This document shows positions 7,564 to 16,667 of a stretch of DNA of 64,000 nt, in pieces; the first letter of the stretch is position 1, and every line of letters begins with the position of its first letter. Origin of the DNA: Exiguobacterium sp018617385 (lineage in GTDB: Bacteria; Bacillota; Bacilli; Exiguobacteriales; Exiguobacteriaceae). The notes under the pieces are model-generated. The model saw nothing but the letters and a program-made list of their open reading frames with translations, searched no databases and had not been told where the DNA came from. The translations under genes were made by a program, and so were the position numbers. Location of the stretch: contig NZ_JACSKA010000001.1 of assembly GCF_018617385.1 (NCBI RefSeq), forward strand, positions 806,001 through 870,000, written 5' to 3'.

Positions 7564-8556
7564 ATGAAGATTGGCATCATCGGAACGGGGGGGATTGCGA
7601 CGAGTGCCCATATCCCGAATTATGTCAAAGCAGGGATGGATGTGGTAGCGGTCATGAACCGGACACGGGCAAACGGGGAACGTGTCGCCCGGCAGTTCGG
7701 CATCCCGAACGTTTATGAGACGGTCGAGGAGATGTTCAAGCACGAACAGCTCGATGCGGTCAGTATCTGTACACCAAACGCCTTACATAAAGAGCAAGTG
7801 CTGCTTGCGCTTGAAGCAGGATGTCACGTTCTCTGTGAGAAACCACCCGGTATCTTGGAGAATGAGGCAATTGAGATGTTAGAAGCGGCAAAACGAGCCG
7901 GAAAAACATTGCATTACGGATTCCATTACCGACATCGTGCAGATACGGTTCTGTTGAAGCGAATGATTGACGCGGGAGAACTTGGAGATATCTATGCAGC
8001 GACGGCGTTCGCCCTTCGGCGACGTGGAATTCCGGGATGGGGTGTCTTCACGAATAAAGAACTGCAAGGCGGGGGCGCCCTGCTCGACATCGGTGTGCAT
8101 ATGTTAGACCTAGCGCTTCATTTGATGGGATACCCGAAACCGAGAGAGGTCGTCGGCCATGTCGGTCAATATTTAGGGAATCGACCGGGTGTCGGCTTGC
8201 TAGGGGAATGGGACGCGAGTTCGCTTTCGGTTGAGGATACGGCGAGGGCGATGATCACGTTTGAAAATGGGGCATCCTTATTACTCGACGTCAGCTATAT
8301 GGCCAATATCGAAGAGAAAGATACGATGCGTGTGGAATGTCGCGGCACGAACGCCGGAGCCAGTCTGTTCCCGCTCACGCTCCACACGGAGAAATATGGG
8401 GCATTGTTTGACGAGCGACCAGCTTATTTGACTGAACACGACCCGTATGAGCGGCAAATCCAACTCTTCCTTGAAGCCTGTCGAGAAGAGCCGAACTATC
8501 GTCAAGCGGAGGAAGCGGTCATCTTGCATCGGATCATCGATCGCATCTACGCATAA
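7564..8556 (+). CDS. Gfo/Idh/MocA family NAD(P)-dependent oxidoreductase
   Basis: A 330-residue oxidoreductase with an N-terminal Rossmann domain (GIIGTGGIATSAHIPNY at residues 3-19) and the family EKP motif (CEKPPG, about residue 97), whose Lys acts in catalysis. The C-terminal alpha/beta domain has the GGGALLDIGVHMLDLALHLMG segment (about 178-198) carrying the His of the dinucleotide-cyclitol/sugar active site. It probably oxidises a sugar or cyclitol; the substrate is unknown. ATG 7564 follows AGGAGGAG. It stands between yugI and the alcohol dehydrogenase, an insertion relative to the B. subtilis order as I remember it. Confidence 0.87.
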   Translation: MKIGIIGTGGIATSAHIPNYVKAGMDVVAVMNRTRANGERVARQFGIPNVYETVEEMFKHEQLDAVSICTPNALHKEQVLLALEAGCHVLCEKPPGILENEAIEMLEAAKRAGKTLHYGFHYRHRADTVLLKRMIDAGELGDIYAATAFALRRRGIPGWGVFTNKELQGGGALLDIGVHMLDLALHLMGYPKPREVVGHVGQYLGNRPGVGLLGEWDASSLSVEDTARAMITFENGASLLLDVSYMANIEEKDTMRVECRGTNAGASLFPLTLHTEKYGALFDERPAYLTEHDPYERQIQLFLEACREEPNYRQAEEAVILHRIIDRIYA

Positions 8557-8630
8557 GCACGATACTTTTCATTCCGTAAAAACAGGGTATATAGTGTAGG
8601 TGTTACATATTTCTATGAGGAGGATGACTT

Positions 8631-9794
8631 ATGCACAACTTTGAATACAAAAACCCGACAAAACTAATTTTTGGGACACATCAGATCGAAAAATTAGCAG
8701 GAGAACTCGAAGCGCTCGACGCGAAGAAAGTGATGCTCGTCTATGGTGGCGGAAGCATCAAAAAGAACGGGACGTACGATGAAGTCGTGGCCGAACTTGA
8801 AAAAGCAGGCATCTCATACGTAGACTTCTCAGGTGTTGAACCGAACCCACGCATCGAGACGGTACGTCGTGCGGTGAAATTTGCGCGTGAAGAGGACGTT
8901 GACGCCTTGCTTGCTGTCGGTGGCGGTTCCGTCATCGACTGTACAAAATTGATTTCAGCAGCGATTCCATATGACGGGGACGCGTGGGACATCGTGCTTC
9001 GTGAACATATCCCGACAGAGGCGGTACCGTTCGGGACTGTCCTTACACTCGCTGCGACAGGGTCGGAGATGAACTCGGGATCGGTCATCACGAACTGGGA
9101 GACTCAAGAGAAGTTCGGATGGGGCCACCCGCTCGTGTTCCCGACATTCTCGATCCTCGACCCACGTTACACGGTCTCAGTTCCAAAAGACCAGACAATC
9201 TATGGCATCGTCGACATGATGAGCCACTGTTTCGAACAATACTTCCACCCGAACCATGCGCCGGTACAAGAACGCATGACAGAAGGTGTCTTGAAAGCAG
9301 TCGTTGAATCGGCACCAAAACTCGTGAACGATTTAGAGAACGTAGACCTTCGTGCCATCATCTTGTTCTCAGGTACGATGGCATTGAACGGTGTCCTGCA
9401 AATGGGTGCATCGGGTGACTGGGCATCGCACAACATCGAACACGCCGTATCCGCTGTCCATGATATCCCGCATGCCGGAGGTCTCGCGATTCTCTTCCCA
9501 CGTTGGATGGAGCATGTATTAGATGAAGACAACGCGGCTCGCTTCGCACGACTCGGTACAGAAGTATTTGATGTCGAGCCTGGCGAGAACGATTTGGAAA
9601 CAGGGAAACGTACGATCCAAGCTGTACGTGCATTCTTCGACCAACTCGGTGCACCGAACTCGCTTCGTGACTATGAGATCGATGAGTCGACATTCGATGC
9701 GATTCTCGATTCTGCGATGAAACGTGGCGCATTCGGTCGTTTCCGTACGCTCGAACGGGAAGATGTCGCACATATCCTCGAACTCAGTAAATAA
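8631..9794 (+). CDS. yugJ: Iron-containing alcohol dehydrogenase, YugJ/BdhA-like
   Basis: A 387-residue group III, metal-dependent alcohol dehydrogenase that would reduce aldehydes such as butanal with NAD(P)H. The nucleotide site shows GGGSIKKNGTYDEV and AVGGGSVIDCTKLI. Metal ligands are visible in DMMSHCFEQYF and in ASHNIEHAVSAVHDIPHAGGLAI. Resemblance and position just before pgi match the yugJ/yugK genes of B. subtilis. ATG 8631 follows TGAGGAGGATGA. A GGGTAT element at about 8585 could be a sigma-B-type -10, but its -35 match is poor. Confidence 0.9.
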   Translation: MHNFEYKNPTKLIFGTHQIEKLAGELEALDAKKVMLVYGGGSIKKNGTYDEVVAELEKAGISYVDFSGVEPNPRIETVRRAVKFAREEDVDALLAVGGGSVIDCTKLISAAIPYDGDAWDIVLREHIPTEAVPFGTVLTLAATGSEMNSGSVITNWETQEKFGWGHPLVFPTFSILDPRYTVSVPKDQTIYGIVDMMSHCFEQYFHPNHAPVQERMTEGVLKAVVESAPKLVNDLENVDLRAIILFSGTMALNGVLQMGASGDWASHNIEHAVSAVHDIPHAGGLAILFPRWMEHVLDEDNAARFARLGTEVFDVEPGENDLETGKRTIQAVRAFFDQLGAPNSLRDYEIDESTFDAILDSAMKRGAFGRFRTLEREDVAHILELSK

Positions 9795-9824
9795 GGCGAT
9801 TTCTTGCCTATTTTGCAATAATGA

Positions 9825-9854
9825 TTGAACGAATCTAACGTTTCCGTTTATGAT
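9825..9854 (+). promoter_or_regulatory. Sigma-A promoter for pgi
   Basis: TTGAAC (9825-9830), 18 bp spacer, TATGAT (9849-9854). It lies about 47 bp upstream of the pgi start codon. Confidence 0.6.
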
Positions 9855-9900
9855 GGGTCATGTATGGCTCTTTTACGAGCGATTTAAAGGAGGAAATGAC

Positions 9901-11253
9901 ATGTCAACTGTACGTTTCGATTATTCAAACGCGCTCTCATTCGTAGGGAAGCATGAAATCGACCAAATGCAAGAAACGGTAAAAACCCTTCACTCGGTGA
10001 TTCACGAGCGGAGCGGTGCCGGAAGTGATTTTCTTGGGTGGGTCGACCTTCCGACCGAATACGATCAAGATGAGTTCGCACGAATCAAAGCTGCGGCGGA
10101 ACGAATTCGCGAGAATTCAGACGTTCTCGTCGTCGTCGGAATCGGAGGATCTTACCTCGGTGCCCGTGCAGCGATCGAAATGCTTCAACATTCGTTCTTC
10201 AACGTATTGTCAAAAGAAGAGCGCAAGGCGCCGCAAGTATTCTATGCGGGCCACAACATCTCTTCAACGTATATGAGAGAATTGCTTCAAGTGCTTGAAG
10301 GGAAAGAGGTCTCAATCAACGTCATCTCGAAATCTGGAACGACGACAGAACCTGCCATCGCATTCCGTGTCCTCAAGCAATTCATGGAAGACAAGTACGG
10401 CCAAGATGGAGCGCGTGAGCGGATCTATGCGACGACAGACCGTGCCCGTGGCGCCCTCAAGACGCTCGCGGATGCAGAAGGATACGAGACGTTCGTTATT
10501 CCAGATGACGTCGGTGGACGCTTCTCTGTCCTCACGCCAGTCGGACTTCTTCCGATTGCCGCTGCAGGAATCGATATCGATGCCTTGATGGAAGGGGCGC
10601 GTGACGCACAAAACGCTTACAGCTCGCCTGAGTTGGCTGAGAACGAAGCGTATCAGTATGCGGTCGTACGTAACGCCCTTTACGCGAAAGGCAAATCGAT
10701 TGAGATGCTCGTCAACTACGAGCCAGCCCTTCACTACGTGTCTGAGTGGTGGAAACAGCTTTACGGAGAATCTGAAGGAAAAGACAACAAAGGGATCTTC
10801 CCTGCGGCTGTCGACTTCTCGACGGATCTTCACTCGATGGGTCAATACATTCAAGAAGGTCGTCGCGACTTGTTCGAGACAGTCATCCGTGTGAAAGAAG
10901 TCCGTCACACGATGAATGTCCCAGAAGACGCACAAGACTTGGATGGCTTGAACTTCCTCGCAGGCGAAACGATTCAGTTCGTGAACGACAAGGCGACAGA
11001 AGGGACGCTCCTCGCGCATACAGATGGCGACGTACCGAACCTTGTCGTCGAATTGCCAGAGATGACACCGTACCACCTCGGTTACTTGTTCTACTTCTTC
11101 GAGAAAGCATGTGCGATGAGCGGATACATCCTCGGGGTGAACCCGTTCAACCAGCCAGGCGTCGAAGCATACAAAGCGAACATGTTCGCACTACTCGGTA
11201 AACCAGGGTATGAAGAACAAAAAGCAGAACTCGAAAAACGCTTGAATCAATAA
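9901..11253 (+). CDS. pgi: Glucose-6-phosphate isomerase
   Basis: A 450-residue cytosolic enzyme that interconverts glucose 6-phosphate and fructose 6-phosphate. Signatures include VVGIGGSYLGARAAIE, the sugar-phosphate SKSGTTTEPA segment, the DVGGRFSVLTPVGLLPIAAAG region and the C-terminal GYILGVNPFNQPGVEAYK stretch carrying the catalytic Lys. The length is normal for the bacterial form. ATG 9901 follows AAAGGAGG. Its position closes the yug-type block, as pgi (yugL) does in B. subtilis. It has its own promoter and terminator. Confidence 0.97.
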   Translation: MSTVRFDYSNALSFVGKHEIDQMQETVKTLHSVIHERSGAGSDFLGWVDLPTEYDQDEFARIKAAAERIRENSDVLVVVGIGGSYLGARAAIEMLQHSFFNVLSKEERKAPQVFYAGHNISSTYMRELLQVLEGKEVSINVISKSGTTTEPAIAFRVLKQFMEDKYGQDGARERIYATTDRARGALKTLADAEGYETFVIPDDVGGRFSVLTPVGLLPIAAAGIDIDALMEGARDAQNAYSSPELAENEAYQYAVVRNALYAKGKSIEMLVNYEPALHYVSEWWKQLYGESEGKDNKGIFPAAVDFSTDLHSMGQYIQEGRRDLFETVIRVKEVRHTMNVPEDAQDLDGLNFLAGETIQFVNDKATEGTLLAHTDGDVPNLVVELPEMTPYHLGYLFYFFEKACAMSGYILGVNPFNQPGVEAYKANMFALLGKPGYEEQKAELEKRLNQ

Positions 11254-11261
11254 GAAAACGA

Positions 11262-11290
11262 ATCGGTCCGCGCGTCGGACCGATTTTTTT
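11262..11290 (+). terminator. Terminator after pgi
   Basis: ATCGGTCCG / CGGACCGAT stem, CGCGT loop, seven T. Confidence 0.93.
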
Positions 11291-11352
11291 GTTTGAAACT
11301 GGGTGCAGACAAGGTAAAGTGAGAGTAGACAGGGGAAAGAAAGGGATGGACT

Positions 11353-11826
11353 ATGAAGACATTCAAGGATTACTATCATAATCAAGTCGAGTTAAGCTTC
11401 ACCCATTATCCGTTCTCAGACACGCCGCTCCACGTCTGGGTCGTCGCCCGTTACAAGGACAAATGGGTATTGACGAAGCATAAACAACGCGGGCTCGAGT
11501 TCCCAGGTGGGAAAGTCGAGCCGGGCGAACATGAGGATGCCGCGGCCATCCGGGAAGTATATGAAGAGACCGGAGGCGTCGTCAAGACGTTACGATACAT
11601 GGGACAATATCGTGTGCTCGGTCGCGGTGACACCGTCATCAAAAATATCTATTTTGCGGAGATTGAACGTTTCGAAGATCATCCCGCGGTTGACGAGACG
11701 GATGGGGCCGTCTTGATCGATGTCTTGCCGGACAATCTACTACGGAATCCACGTTACAGCTTTATGATGAAGGACCGTGTCTTACCAGAAACGATGAGGG
11801 TGCTCCATGAGCAACAACTGGTTTGA
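11353..11826 (+). CDS. ytkD: Nudix hydrolase, YtkD-like
   Basis: A 157-residue Nudix protein. The Nudix box GGKVEPGEHEDAAAIREVYEETGG (about 52-75) carries the expected Gly and the REVYEE metal ligands. Flanking stretches such as SFTHYPFSDTPLHVWVV and YSFMMKDRVLP closely resemble B. subtilis YtkD, an 8-oxo-dGTPase that also removes pyrophosphate from RNA 5' ends. ATG 11353 is preceded by GAAAGAAAGGG. Its end overlaps the following hydrolase by 20 bases, so the two are co-expressed. Confidence 0.9.
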   Translation: MKTFKDYYHNQVELSFTHYPFSDTPLHVWVVARYKDKWVLTKHKQRGLEFPGGKVEPGEHEDAAAIREVYEETGGVVKTLRYMGQYRVLGRGDTVIKNIYFAEIERFEDHPAVDETDGAVLIDVLPDNLLRNPRYSFMMKDRVLPETMRVLHEQQLV

Positions 11827-12571
11827 TCGAATCGACGTGTTGCCACCATACGCCGGTTATCGGGTGACGCGTGGGTGGTACACGACGAATGATGGAGAAG
11901 AGGTCGTCGCCTATTCGATTGAACCGAAACGGTCGAATGGACAGGTGTTGATGTACTTACGAGGGGGAACGGCACGAATCGGGGACGTTCGGTTACCGCG
12001 CCTCATGCAGTTTGCGGCCCGCGGTTTTCACGTGGTGGCCCCGGTTTATCGAGGTAATCACGGGGGCACGGGAAAAGAGGACTTCGGTGGAGAGGATTTG
12101 GAGGACGTGCTCTCGCTCTATGATCGTGTCCAAACGAGCGGACGACCGATTCATGCGCTCGGTTTTTCGCGCGGTGGGATGATGGCACTCTCTCTCGCAT
12201 CTGAACGACCGGTCACCACTGTCACTTCATGGGCCGGTGTGACCAATCTAGAGTGGACGTATGAAGAGCAACGCTCGATGCGGAAGATGTTACGTCGCAT
12301 GACAGGCGGGGACCCTGAATCGGCAGAAACGGCATATACAGAACGTTCTCCGCTTTATAAGGAATGGGATGCTCCAACGCTGATCATCCACGGTACGGAT
12401 GACGAGCAGGTCCGATTGCGCCATGCGACGGCAGTCGCCGAGAAGTTAGGGGAGCAGGCCGAGTTTTGGGTGCTTCCGTTCGGACACCAACTCCCGTTTT
12501 GGGATAAATGGGAGACGACCGAACAAGCGATGGAATGGATGTTACGACAAGCAAAAGCACCGACTCGATGA
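11807..12571 (+). CDS. Alpha/beta hydrolase, YtmA-like (S9/dienelactone-type)
   Basis: A 254-residue cytoplasmic alpha/beta hydrolase. The nucleophile elbow GFSRGG places Ser at about residue 118; the acid is in HGTDDEQV (about 194) and the catalytic His in PFGHQLPFW (about 222). An RGGTARIGD stretch may form the oxyanion region. The fold is like prolyl oligopeptidase-type esterases; the substrate is unknown. It overlaps ytkD by 20 bases and converges on pckA, in the neighbourhood where B. subtilis has ytmA. Its TGA lies in the loop and 3' arm of the terminator. Confidence 0.85.
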   Translation: MSNNWFDRIDVLPPYAGYRVTRGWYTTNDGEEVVAYSIEPKRSNGQVLMYLRGGTARIGDVRLPRLMQFAARGFHVVAPVYRGNHGGTGKEDFGGEDLEDVLSLYDRVQTSGRPIHALGFSRGGMMALSLASERPVTTVTSWAGVTNLEWTYEEQRSMRKMLRRMTGGDPESAETAYTERSPLYKEWDAPTLIIHGTDDEQVRLRHATAVAEKLGEQAEFWVLPFGHQLPFWDKWETTEQAMEWMLRQAKAPTR

Positions 12572-12582
12572 GTCGGTGCTTT
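12554..12582. terminator. Shared terminator between the ytmA-like gene and pckA
   Basis: Perfect 13-bp stem AAAGCACCGACTC / GAGTCGGTGCTTT with a GAT loop. It lies between convergent genes and contains the hydrolase stop codon. Confidence 0.85.
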
Positions 12583-12586
12583 CGTA

Positions 12587-14158
12587 TTAGATGACCAGTG
12601 GACCGGCTGCGATGACCGATTCACTCGCTTTCGTGAACCGTGTGAAGTTCTCTTTAAACTTCATCGCGAGTGCCTTCGCCTCGACATCGTAGCGAGCTGG
12701 GTCGCTCCACGTGTCACGTGGATTGAGCACGTCACTCGGTACGCCATCGATGGCTAATGGGATCTCGACGTTGAAAATGTCATGTTTCATCGTCTCGACG
12801 TCACGAAGTTGACCGTTGACTGCGGCGTTGACCATCGCACGCGTGTACGCGAGTTTCATACGTGAACCTTCACCGTATGCACCGCCAGTCCAACCTGTGT
12901 TGACGAGGTAGACATCCACGTCGTGTTGCTCGATCAATTTACCGAGCATATCCGCGTAACGCTCTGGAGCGAGCGGAAGGAACGGTGAACCGAAGCAAGT
13001 CGAGAAGGTCGCCTGTGGTTCTGTGACACCGCGCTCCGTACCAGCAAGTTTTGACGTATAACCCGACAAGAAGTGGTACATCGCCTGTTCTTTCGTCAGT
13101 TTGCTGATCGGAGGCAAGACGCCATAGGCATCTGCCGTCAAGAAGACAATCGTATTCGGATGACCGGCGCGTGATGGGAGCATCGCATTGTCGATGAACT
13201 CGATTGGATATGCCGCACGCGTGTTTTCCGTCAAGGAAATGTTCTTATAGTCCGGTGTACGATCTTCATTCAACACGACGTTTTCAATCAATGAACCGAA
13301 GCGAATCGCATCATAGATTTGCGGTTCGTTCTCACGAGACAAGTTGATCGTCTTTGCGTAACAACCGCCTTCGATGTTGAAGACCCCGTCCGGTGACCAT
13401 CCGTGTTCGTCGTCTCCAATCAAATGACGCTCAGGGTCAGCCGAGAGCGTTGTCTTCCCAGTGCCCGACAATCCGAAGAAGAGTGCCGTTTCATTCGCAT
13501 CATTGACATTTGCCGAACAGTGCATCGATAACACGTTCTGCTCGGGTAGCAAGAAGTTCATGACGGAGAAGATCGATTTTTTAATTTCGCCACCGTATTC
13601 TGTTCCCCCGATCAGAATCGTGCGCTTGGCGAATGAGACGAGAATGAACGTCTCAGAGTTCGTACCATCGACGGCAGGGTCTGCTTTATAGCTCGGTGCA
13701 TAAATGACCGTGAACGGGTCGAACGCACCTTTCGTCGGCCATTCGCGTAAGAACAATTGTTTAGCGAATAGACTGTGCCACGCATACTCCGTGATGGCAC
13801 GGACCGGCAACGTATAATGTTCATCTGCACCAGCAGATGCTTCTAGATAATACAGCTTATCCTTCTTTTCTAAATGGTCGAGTACTTTGTCGAGAAGTGC
13901 TGAAAACTTCTCTTCTGCGATCGGTTGGTTCACTTTACCCCAATCGACGAGGTTGTTGCTGACTTCATCTTGTACGACGAATTTGTCTTTCGGTGACCGT
14001 CCAGTAAAAGCACCGGTACTGACAGATAATGCCCCGTCTTTTGTCAGTACACCTTCACCATTTTGAATGGCTTCTTCCACCAGCTCTGGAACCGTCAAGT
14101 TCCGTAACATGTCGGCACCATTAATTAATTCTTCGATTTTCAGGAGCGTTGTCGCCAT
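12587..14158 (-). CDS. pckA: Phosphoenolpyruvate carboxykinase (ATP)
   Basis: A 523-residue gluconeogenic enzyme that converts oxaloacetate plus ATP to phosphoenolpyruvate. The signature P-loop GLSGTGKTTLS (about 229-239) and the metal site LIGDDEHGW follow each other as usual; TGRSPKDKF and the RT/C-terminal regions are intact. I chose the ATG at 14158, with AAAGGTGG 8 bases upstream, over an in-frame GTG at 14170. The upstream region has a cre-like site (14287-14300) and a TATAAT on the minus strand near 14240, which fits glucose repression. Confidence 0.97.
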   Translation of the reverse strand: MATTLLKIEELINGADMLRNLTVPELVEEAIQNGEGVLTKDGALSVSTGAFTGRSPKDKFVVQDEVSNNLVDWGKVNQPIAEEKFSALLDKVLDHLEKKDKLYYLEASAGADEHYTLPVRAITEYAWHSLFAKQLFLREWPTKGAFDPFTVIYAPSYKADPAVDGTNSETFILVSFAKRTILIGGTEYGGEIKKSIFSVMNFLLPEQNVLSMHCSANVNDANETALFFGLSGTGKTTLSADPERHLIGDDEHGWSPDGVFNIEGGCYAKTINLSRENEPQIYDAIRFGSLIENVVLNEDRTPDYKNISLTENTRAAYPIEFIDNAMLPSRAGHPNTIVFLTADAYGVLPPISKLTKEQAMYHFLSGYTSKLAGTERGVTEPQATFSTCFGSPFLPLAPERYADMLGKLIEQHDVDVYLVNTGWTGGAYGEGSRMKLAYTRAMVNAAVNGQLRDVETMKHDIFNVEIPLAIDGVPSDVLNPRDTWSDPARYDVEAKALAMKFKENFTRFTKASESVIAAGPLVI

Positions 14159-14286
14159 CCTGAATCCCACCTTTCCCCTAAATAGATGTGGATGAAATCC
14201 GCATACTTCCGCGATTACGATTAATCAGTATGACATTTTTAATTATATGTGACACACTAATTAAACACAAGCGTTTCTTCTCTCTA

Positions 14287-14300
14287 AGTAAGCGCTTTCT
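14287..14300. promoter_or_regulatory. Candidate cre site (CcpA) upstream of pckA
   Basis: AGTAAGCGCTTTCT matches the central part of the cre consensus TGWNANCGNTNWCA and deviates at both ends. It lies about 130 bp upstream of pckA and about 135 bp upstream of the metK -35. The role in pckA glucose repression is inferred. Confidence 0.45.
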
Positions 14301-14434
14301 TACAAAGTCATTTTATCACATTCTCTTATCACAAGGTGTTAAAAAAAAGAAACGAAATAAAAAAATGTTTGACGATTCACAAACAGAAATGTTTTGCAAG
14401 TCAGTGAAAACTTTTACGAATTCGTCTGATTCCC

Positions 14435-14463
14435 TTGACATAATCGAGTGTCATTTATATGAT
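14435..14463 (+). promoter_or_regulatory. Sigma-A promoter for metK
   Basis: Consensus TTGACA (14435-14440), 17-bp spacer, TATGAT (14458-14463), ending 19 bp before the riboswitch. Confidence 0.85.
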
Positions 14464-14482
14464 GGTTTTCGTAACGGATACT

Positions 14483-14600
14483 CTTATTCTGAGCGGTGGA
14501 GGGAACAAGGCCCTACGAAGCCCAGCAACCGTCCGACATGAAGTCTTGTGCGGAAAAGGTGCTATCCTGAAGCGAAGCCATTAGCTTCGAACGATAAGAG
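14483..14600 (+). ncRNA. SAM-I (S-box) riboswitch upstream of metK
   Basis: The leader carries the S-box core: CTTATTCTGAGCGGTGGAGGGA, then GGCCCTACGAAGCCCAGCAACC, a GTGCGGAAAAGGTGCTA-type segment and the closing GATAAGAG. It binds S-adenosylmethionine; when SAM is plentiful the downstream terminator (14621-14657) forms and turns off SAM synthetase. Placement directly before metK is as in B. subtilis. Confidence 0.95.
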
Positions 14601-14620
14601 GGTAAGGAAGAACGATTCAA

Positions 14621-14657
14621 CCTTTCCCAATGTATGTCATCGGGGGAGGTTTTTTTC
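14621..14657 (+). terminator. S-box regulated terminator in the metK leader
   Basis: CCTTTCCC ... CGGGGGAGG hairpin followed by seven T, in the position expected for the expression platform. Confidence 0.8.
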
Positions 14658-14732
14658 ATTACCGTCCCAAAGCAACGCGTAAGGGGAACGAGTACCGTCC
14701 ACATAATACCCTTATTATAGGAGGTTTTTTGA

Positions 14733-15941
14733 ATGTCAAAATTGAACCGTCGACTTTTTACTTCTGAGTCGGTTACTGAAGGACATCCAGACAAAATTTG
14801 TGATCAGATTTCTGACTCCATCTTGGATGCCATTTTAGCGGAAGACCCGAATGCCCGTGTTGCGGCAGAAACGTCTGTCACAACAGGTCTTGTACTCGTA
14901 GCTGGTGAAATCACAACGTCAACTTACGTGGATATCCCGAAAGTTGTCCGTGAAACAATCCGCGAAATCGGATACACGCGTGCAAAATATGGCTTCGATG
15001 CTGAAACGTGTGCGGTCTTGACGTCGATTGATGAGCAATCGGTGGATATCGCGCAAGGTGTTGACCAAGCGCTTGAAGCGCGTGAAGGTCAGATGACTGA
15101 AGAGGAACTCGATGCAATCGGTGCAGGAGACCAAGGTCTCATGTTCGGATATGCAACAAACGAGACACCTGAACTCATGCCACTTCCGATCTCGCTGGCA
15201 CACAAGTTGTCACGTCGTCTTGCTGAAGTACGTAAGAACGGTACGCTCGAGTACCTTCGTCCGGACGGGAAGACGCAAGTAACGGTTGAGTATGATGAGG
15301 ACAACAACCCAGTTCGCATCGATACGATCGTTATTTCGACGCAACACGCGGAAGAGATCACACTTGAGCAAATTCAAGAAGACTTGAAAAAACATGTCAT
15401 CGAGGCAGTCATTCCGGCTGAACTCATCGATGCTGAAACAAAATACTTCATCAACCCGACTGGTCGCTTCGTAATCGGTGGACCACAAGGAGATGCAGGT
15501 TTGACAGGACGTAAGATCATCGTTGATACGTACGGTGGATACGCTCGTCACGGTGGCGGCGCATTCTCTGGTAAAGATCCTACAAAAGTTGACCGTTCAG
15601 CGGCATACGCAGCTCGCTATGTAGCGAAAAACATCGTTGCAGCAGGACTTGCGGATAAAGCAGAAGTTCAACTTGCTTACGCAATCGGTGTTGCACACCC
15701 AGTATCGATCGCTGTCGATACGTTCGGCACAGGTAAATTGAGCGAAACAGAGCTCGTTGAACTCGTTCGTGAGAACTTCGACCTCCGTCCAGCAGGAATC
15801 ATCAAGATGCTCGACCTTCGTCGCCCAATCTACAAACAAACGGCAGCATACGGTCACTTCGGTCGTACAGACATCGAACTCCCATGGGAGCAAACAGATA
15901 AAGCAGCCATTCTTGAAGAAGGCGCGAAACGTTTCGCGTAA
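14733..15941 (+). CDS. metK: S-adenosylmethionine synthetase
   Basis: A 402-residue enzyme that makes S-adenosylmethionine from methionine and ATP. Signatures are FTSESVTEGHPDKICDQISD at the N-terminus, the GAGDQGLMFGYA hexapeptide region (about 129), GGPQGDAGLTGRKIIVDTYGG and GGGAFSGKDPTKVDRSAAY (about 271-289). ATG 14733 follows TAGGAGG. It is controlled by its own promoter and SAM riboswitch and is followed by a terminator, so it forms a one-gene unit. Confidence 0.98.
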   Translation: MSKLNRRLFTSESVTEGHPDKICDQISDSILDAILAEDPNARVAAETSVTTGLVLVAGEITTSTYVDIPKVVRETIREIGYTRAKYGFDAETCAVLTSIDEQSVDIAQGVDQALEAREGQMTEEELDAIGAGDQGLMFGYATNETPELMPLPISLAHKLSRRLAEVRKNGTLEYLRPDGKTQVTVEYDEDNNPVRIDTIVISTQHAEEITLEQIQEDLKKHVIEAVIPAELIDAETKYFINPTGRFVIGGPQGDAGLTGRKIIVDTYGGYARHGGGAFSGKDPTKVDRSAAYAARYVAKNIVAAGLADKAEVQLAYAIGVAHPVSIAVDTFGTGKLSETELVELVRENFDLRPAGIIKMLDLRRPIYKQTAAYGHFGRTDIELPWEQTDKAAILEEGAKRFA

Positions 15942-15948
15942 TCATCAA

Positions 15949-15980
15949 AAACGACCTTTCCGCGGAAAGGTCGTTTTTTT
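15949..15980. terminator. Shared terminator between metK and the convergent YtxH-like gene
   Basis: ACGACCTTTCCGCGGAAAGGTCGT stem with eight T on the plus strand and five A upstream for the minus strand. Confidence 0.9.
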
Positions 15981-16502
15981 TTACGTTGTCGGAGGTGTCT
16001 GTTTATTTGAATCGGATGAAGAATCAGTTGTCGTCGTATCTTGTCCAAGCGCCGTATCCTTCGCTTCGACTACTTTCTCCCCGATGTCCTGTAAGTCTGA
16101 CTTGGCCTCTTGAGCCGTCTCGACGATTTTAGTGACGTCCTCTTTCACGGTATCGACTTCCCCGACGACTTTTTCGTATACGTTTTGGACGTCTGTGGAG
16201 ACTTCTTGAATCTTTGTCGAGGCTGACTTCACTTGCTCAATGACTTGAGACGCCTTGCCGGCAGGATCTTGTTTCACTTCGTTGACGAGACCCCCGACCG
16301 ACGATTTCGCATTCGAGAGGGATTGCTTTGTCTGCTCCCGGTTCGAGGAGCTAAGTAAGGCGAGTAGACCACCGACGAGTGCACCGAGCAACATCCCGGT
16401 CACGACACTGATCTTTGGACTTCCCCCGTCCAATTGATCAAATTGACGGTTCGGGTTGGCTGTCTGCTCTACTTTCGGATCATGTTCTTGTCTAGGTTCC
16501 AT
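15981..16502 (-). CDS. YtxH domain-like membrane-anchored protein
   Basis: A 173-residue protein with a polar N-terminus, one hydrophobic glycine-rich segment (about residues 31-52, VVTGMLLGALVGGLLALL) and a long amphipathic Lys/Glu/Val-rich helix (55-150) ending in a Thr/Ser-rich tail. This is the layout of YtxH/gas-vesicle-type small proteins, and it parallels the second YtxH gene at 52324. No enzymatic motif is present. It could act at the membrane during stress; this is inference from the family. It is transcribed convergently with metK. Confidence 0.65.
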   Translation of the reverse strand: MEPRQEHDPKVEQTANPNRQFDQLDGGSPKISVVTGMLLGALVGGLLALLSSSNREQTKQSLSNAKSSVGGLVNEVKQDPAGKASQVIEQVKSASTKIQEVSTDVQNVYEKVVGEVDTVKEDVTKIVETAQEAKSDLQDIGEKVVEAKDTALGQDTTTTDSSSDSNKQTPPTT

Positions 16503-16667
16503 GCGGTTCCACTCCTTCGTTTGATTGGCATTGCTTGTGTTATACCCTAGAGCAATGGCAACGTAACGTTTTCTGATGAATCGTCATGAAAAAGAAATGA
16601 AGGAGCAGGATAAAAACATTGGGATAGGGAATGATACAAATAGATTGGCCAAAAGGGGGAAGCTGTC

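Noticed and set aside
8570..8600. Sigma-B promoter before the alcohol dehydrogenase gene
   Set aside because: GGGTAT is present, but the -35 at the required distance does not resemble GTTTAA.
10312..11076. 254-codon minus-strand ORF inside pgi
   Set aside because: Antisense shadow; no start signal and no domain.
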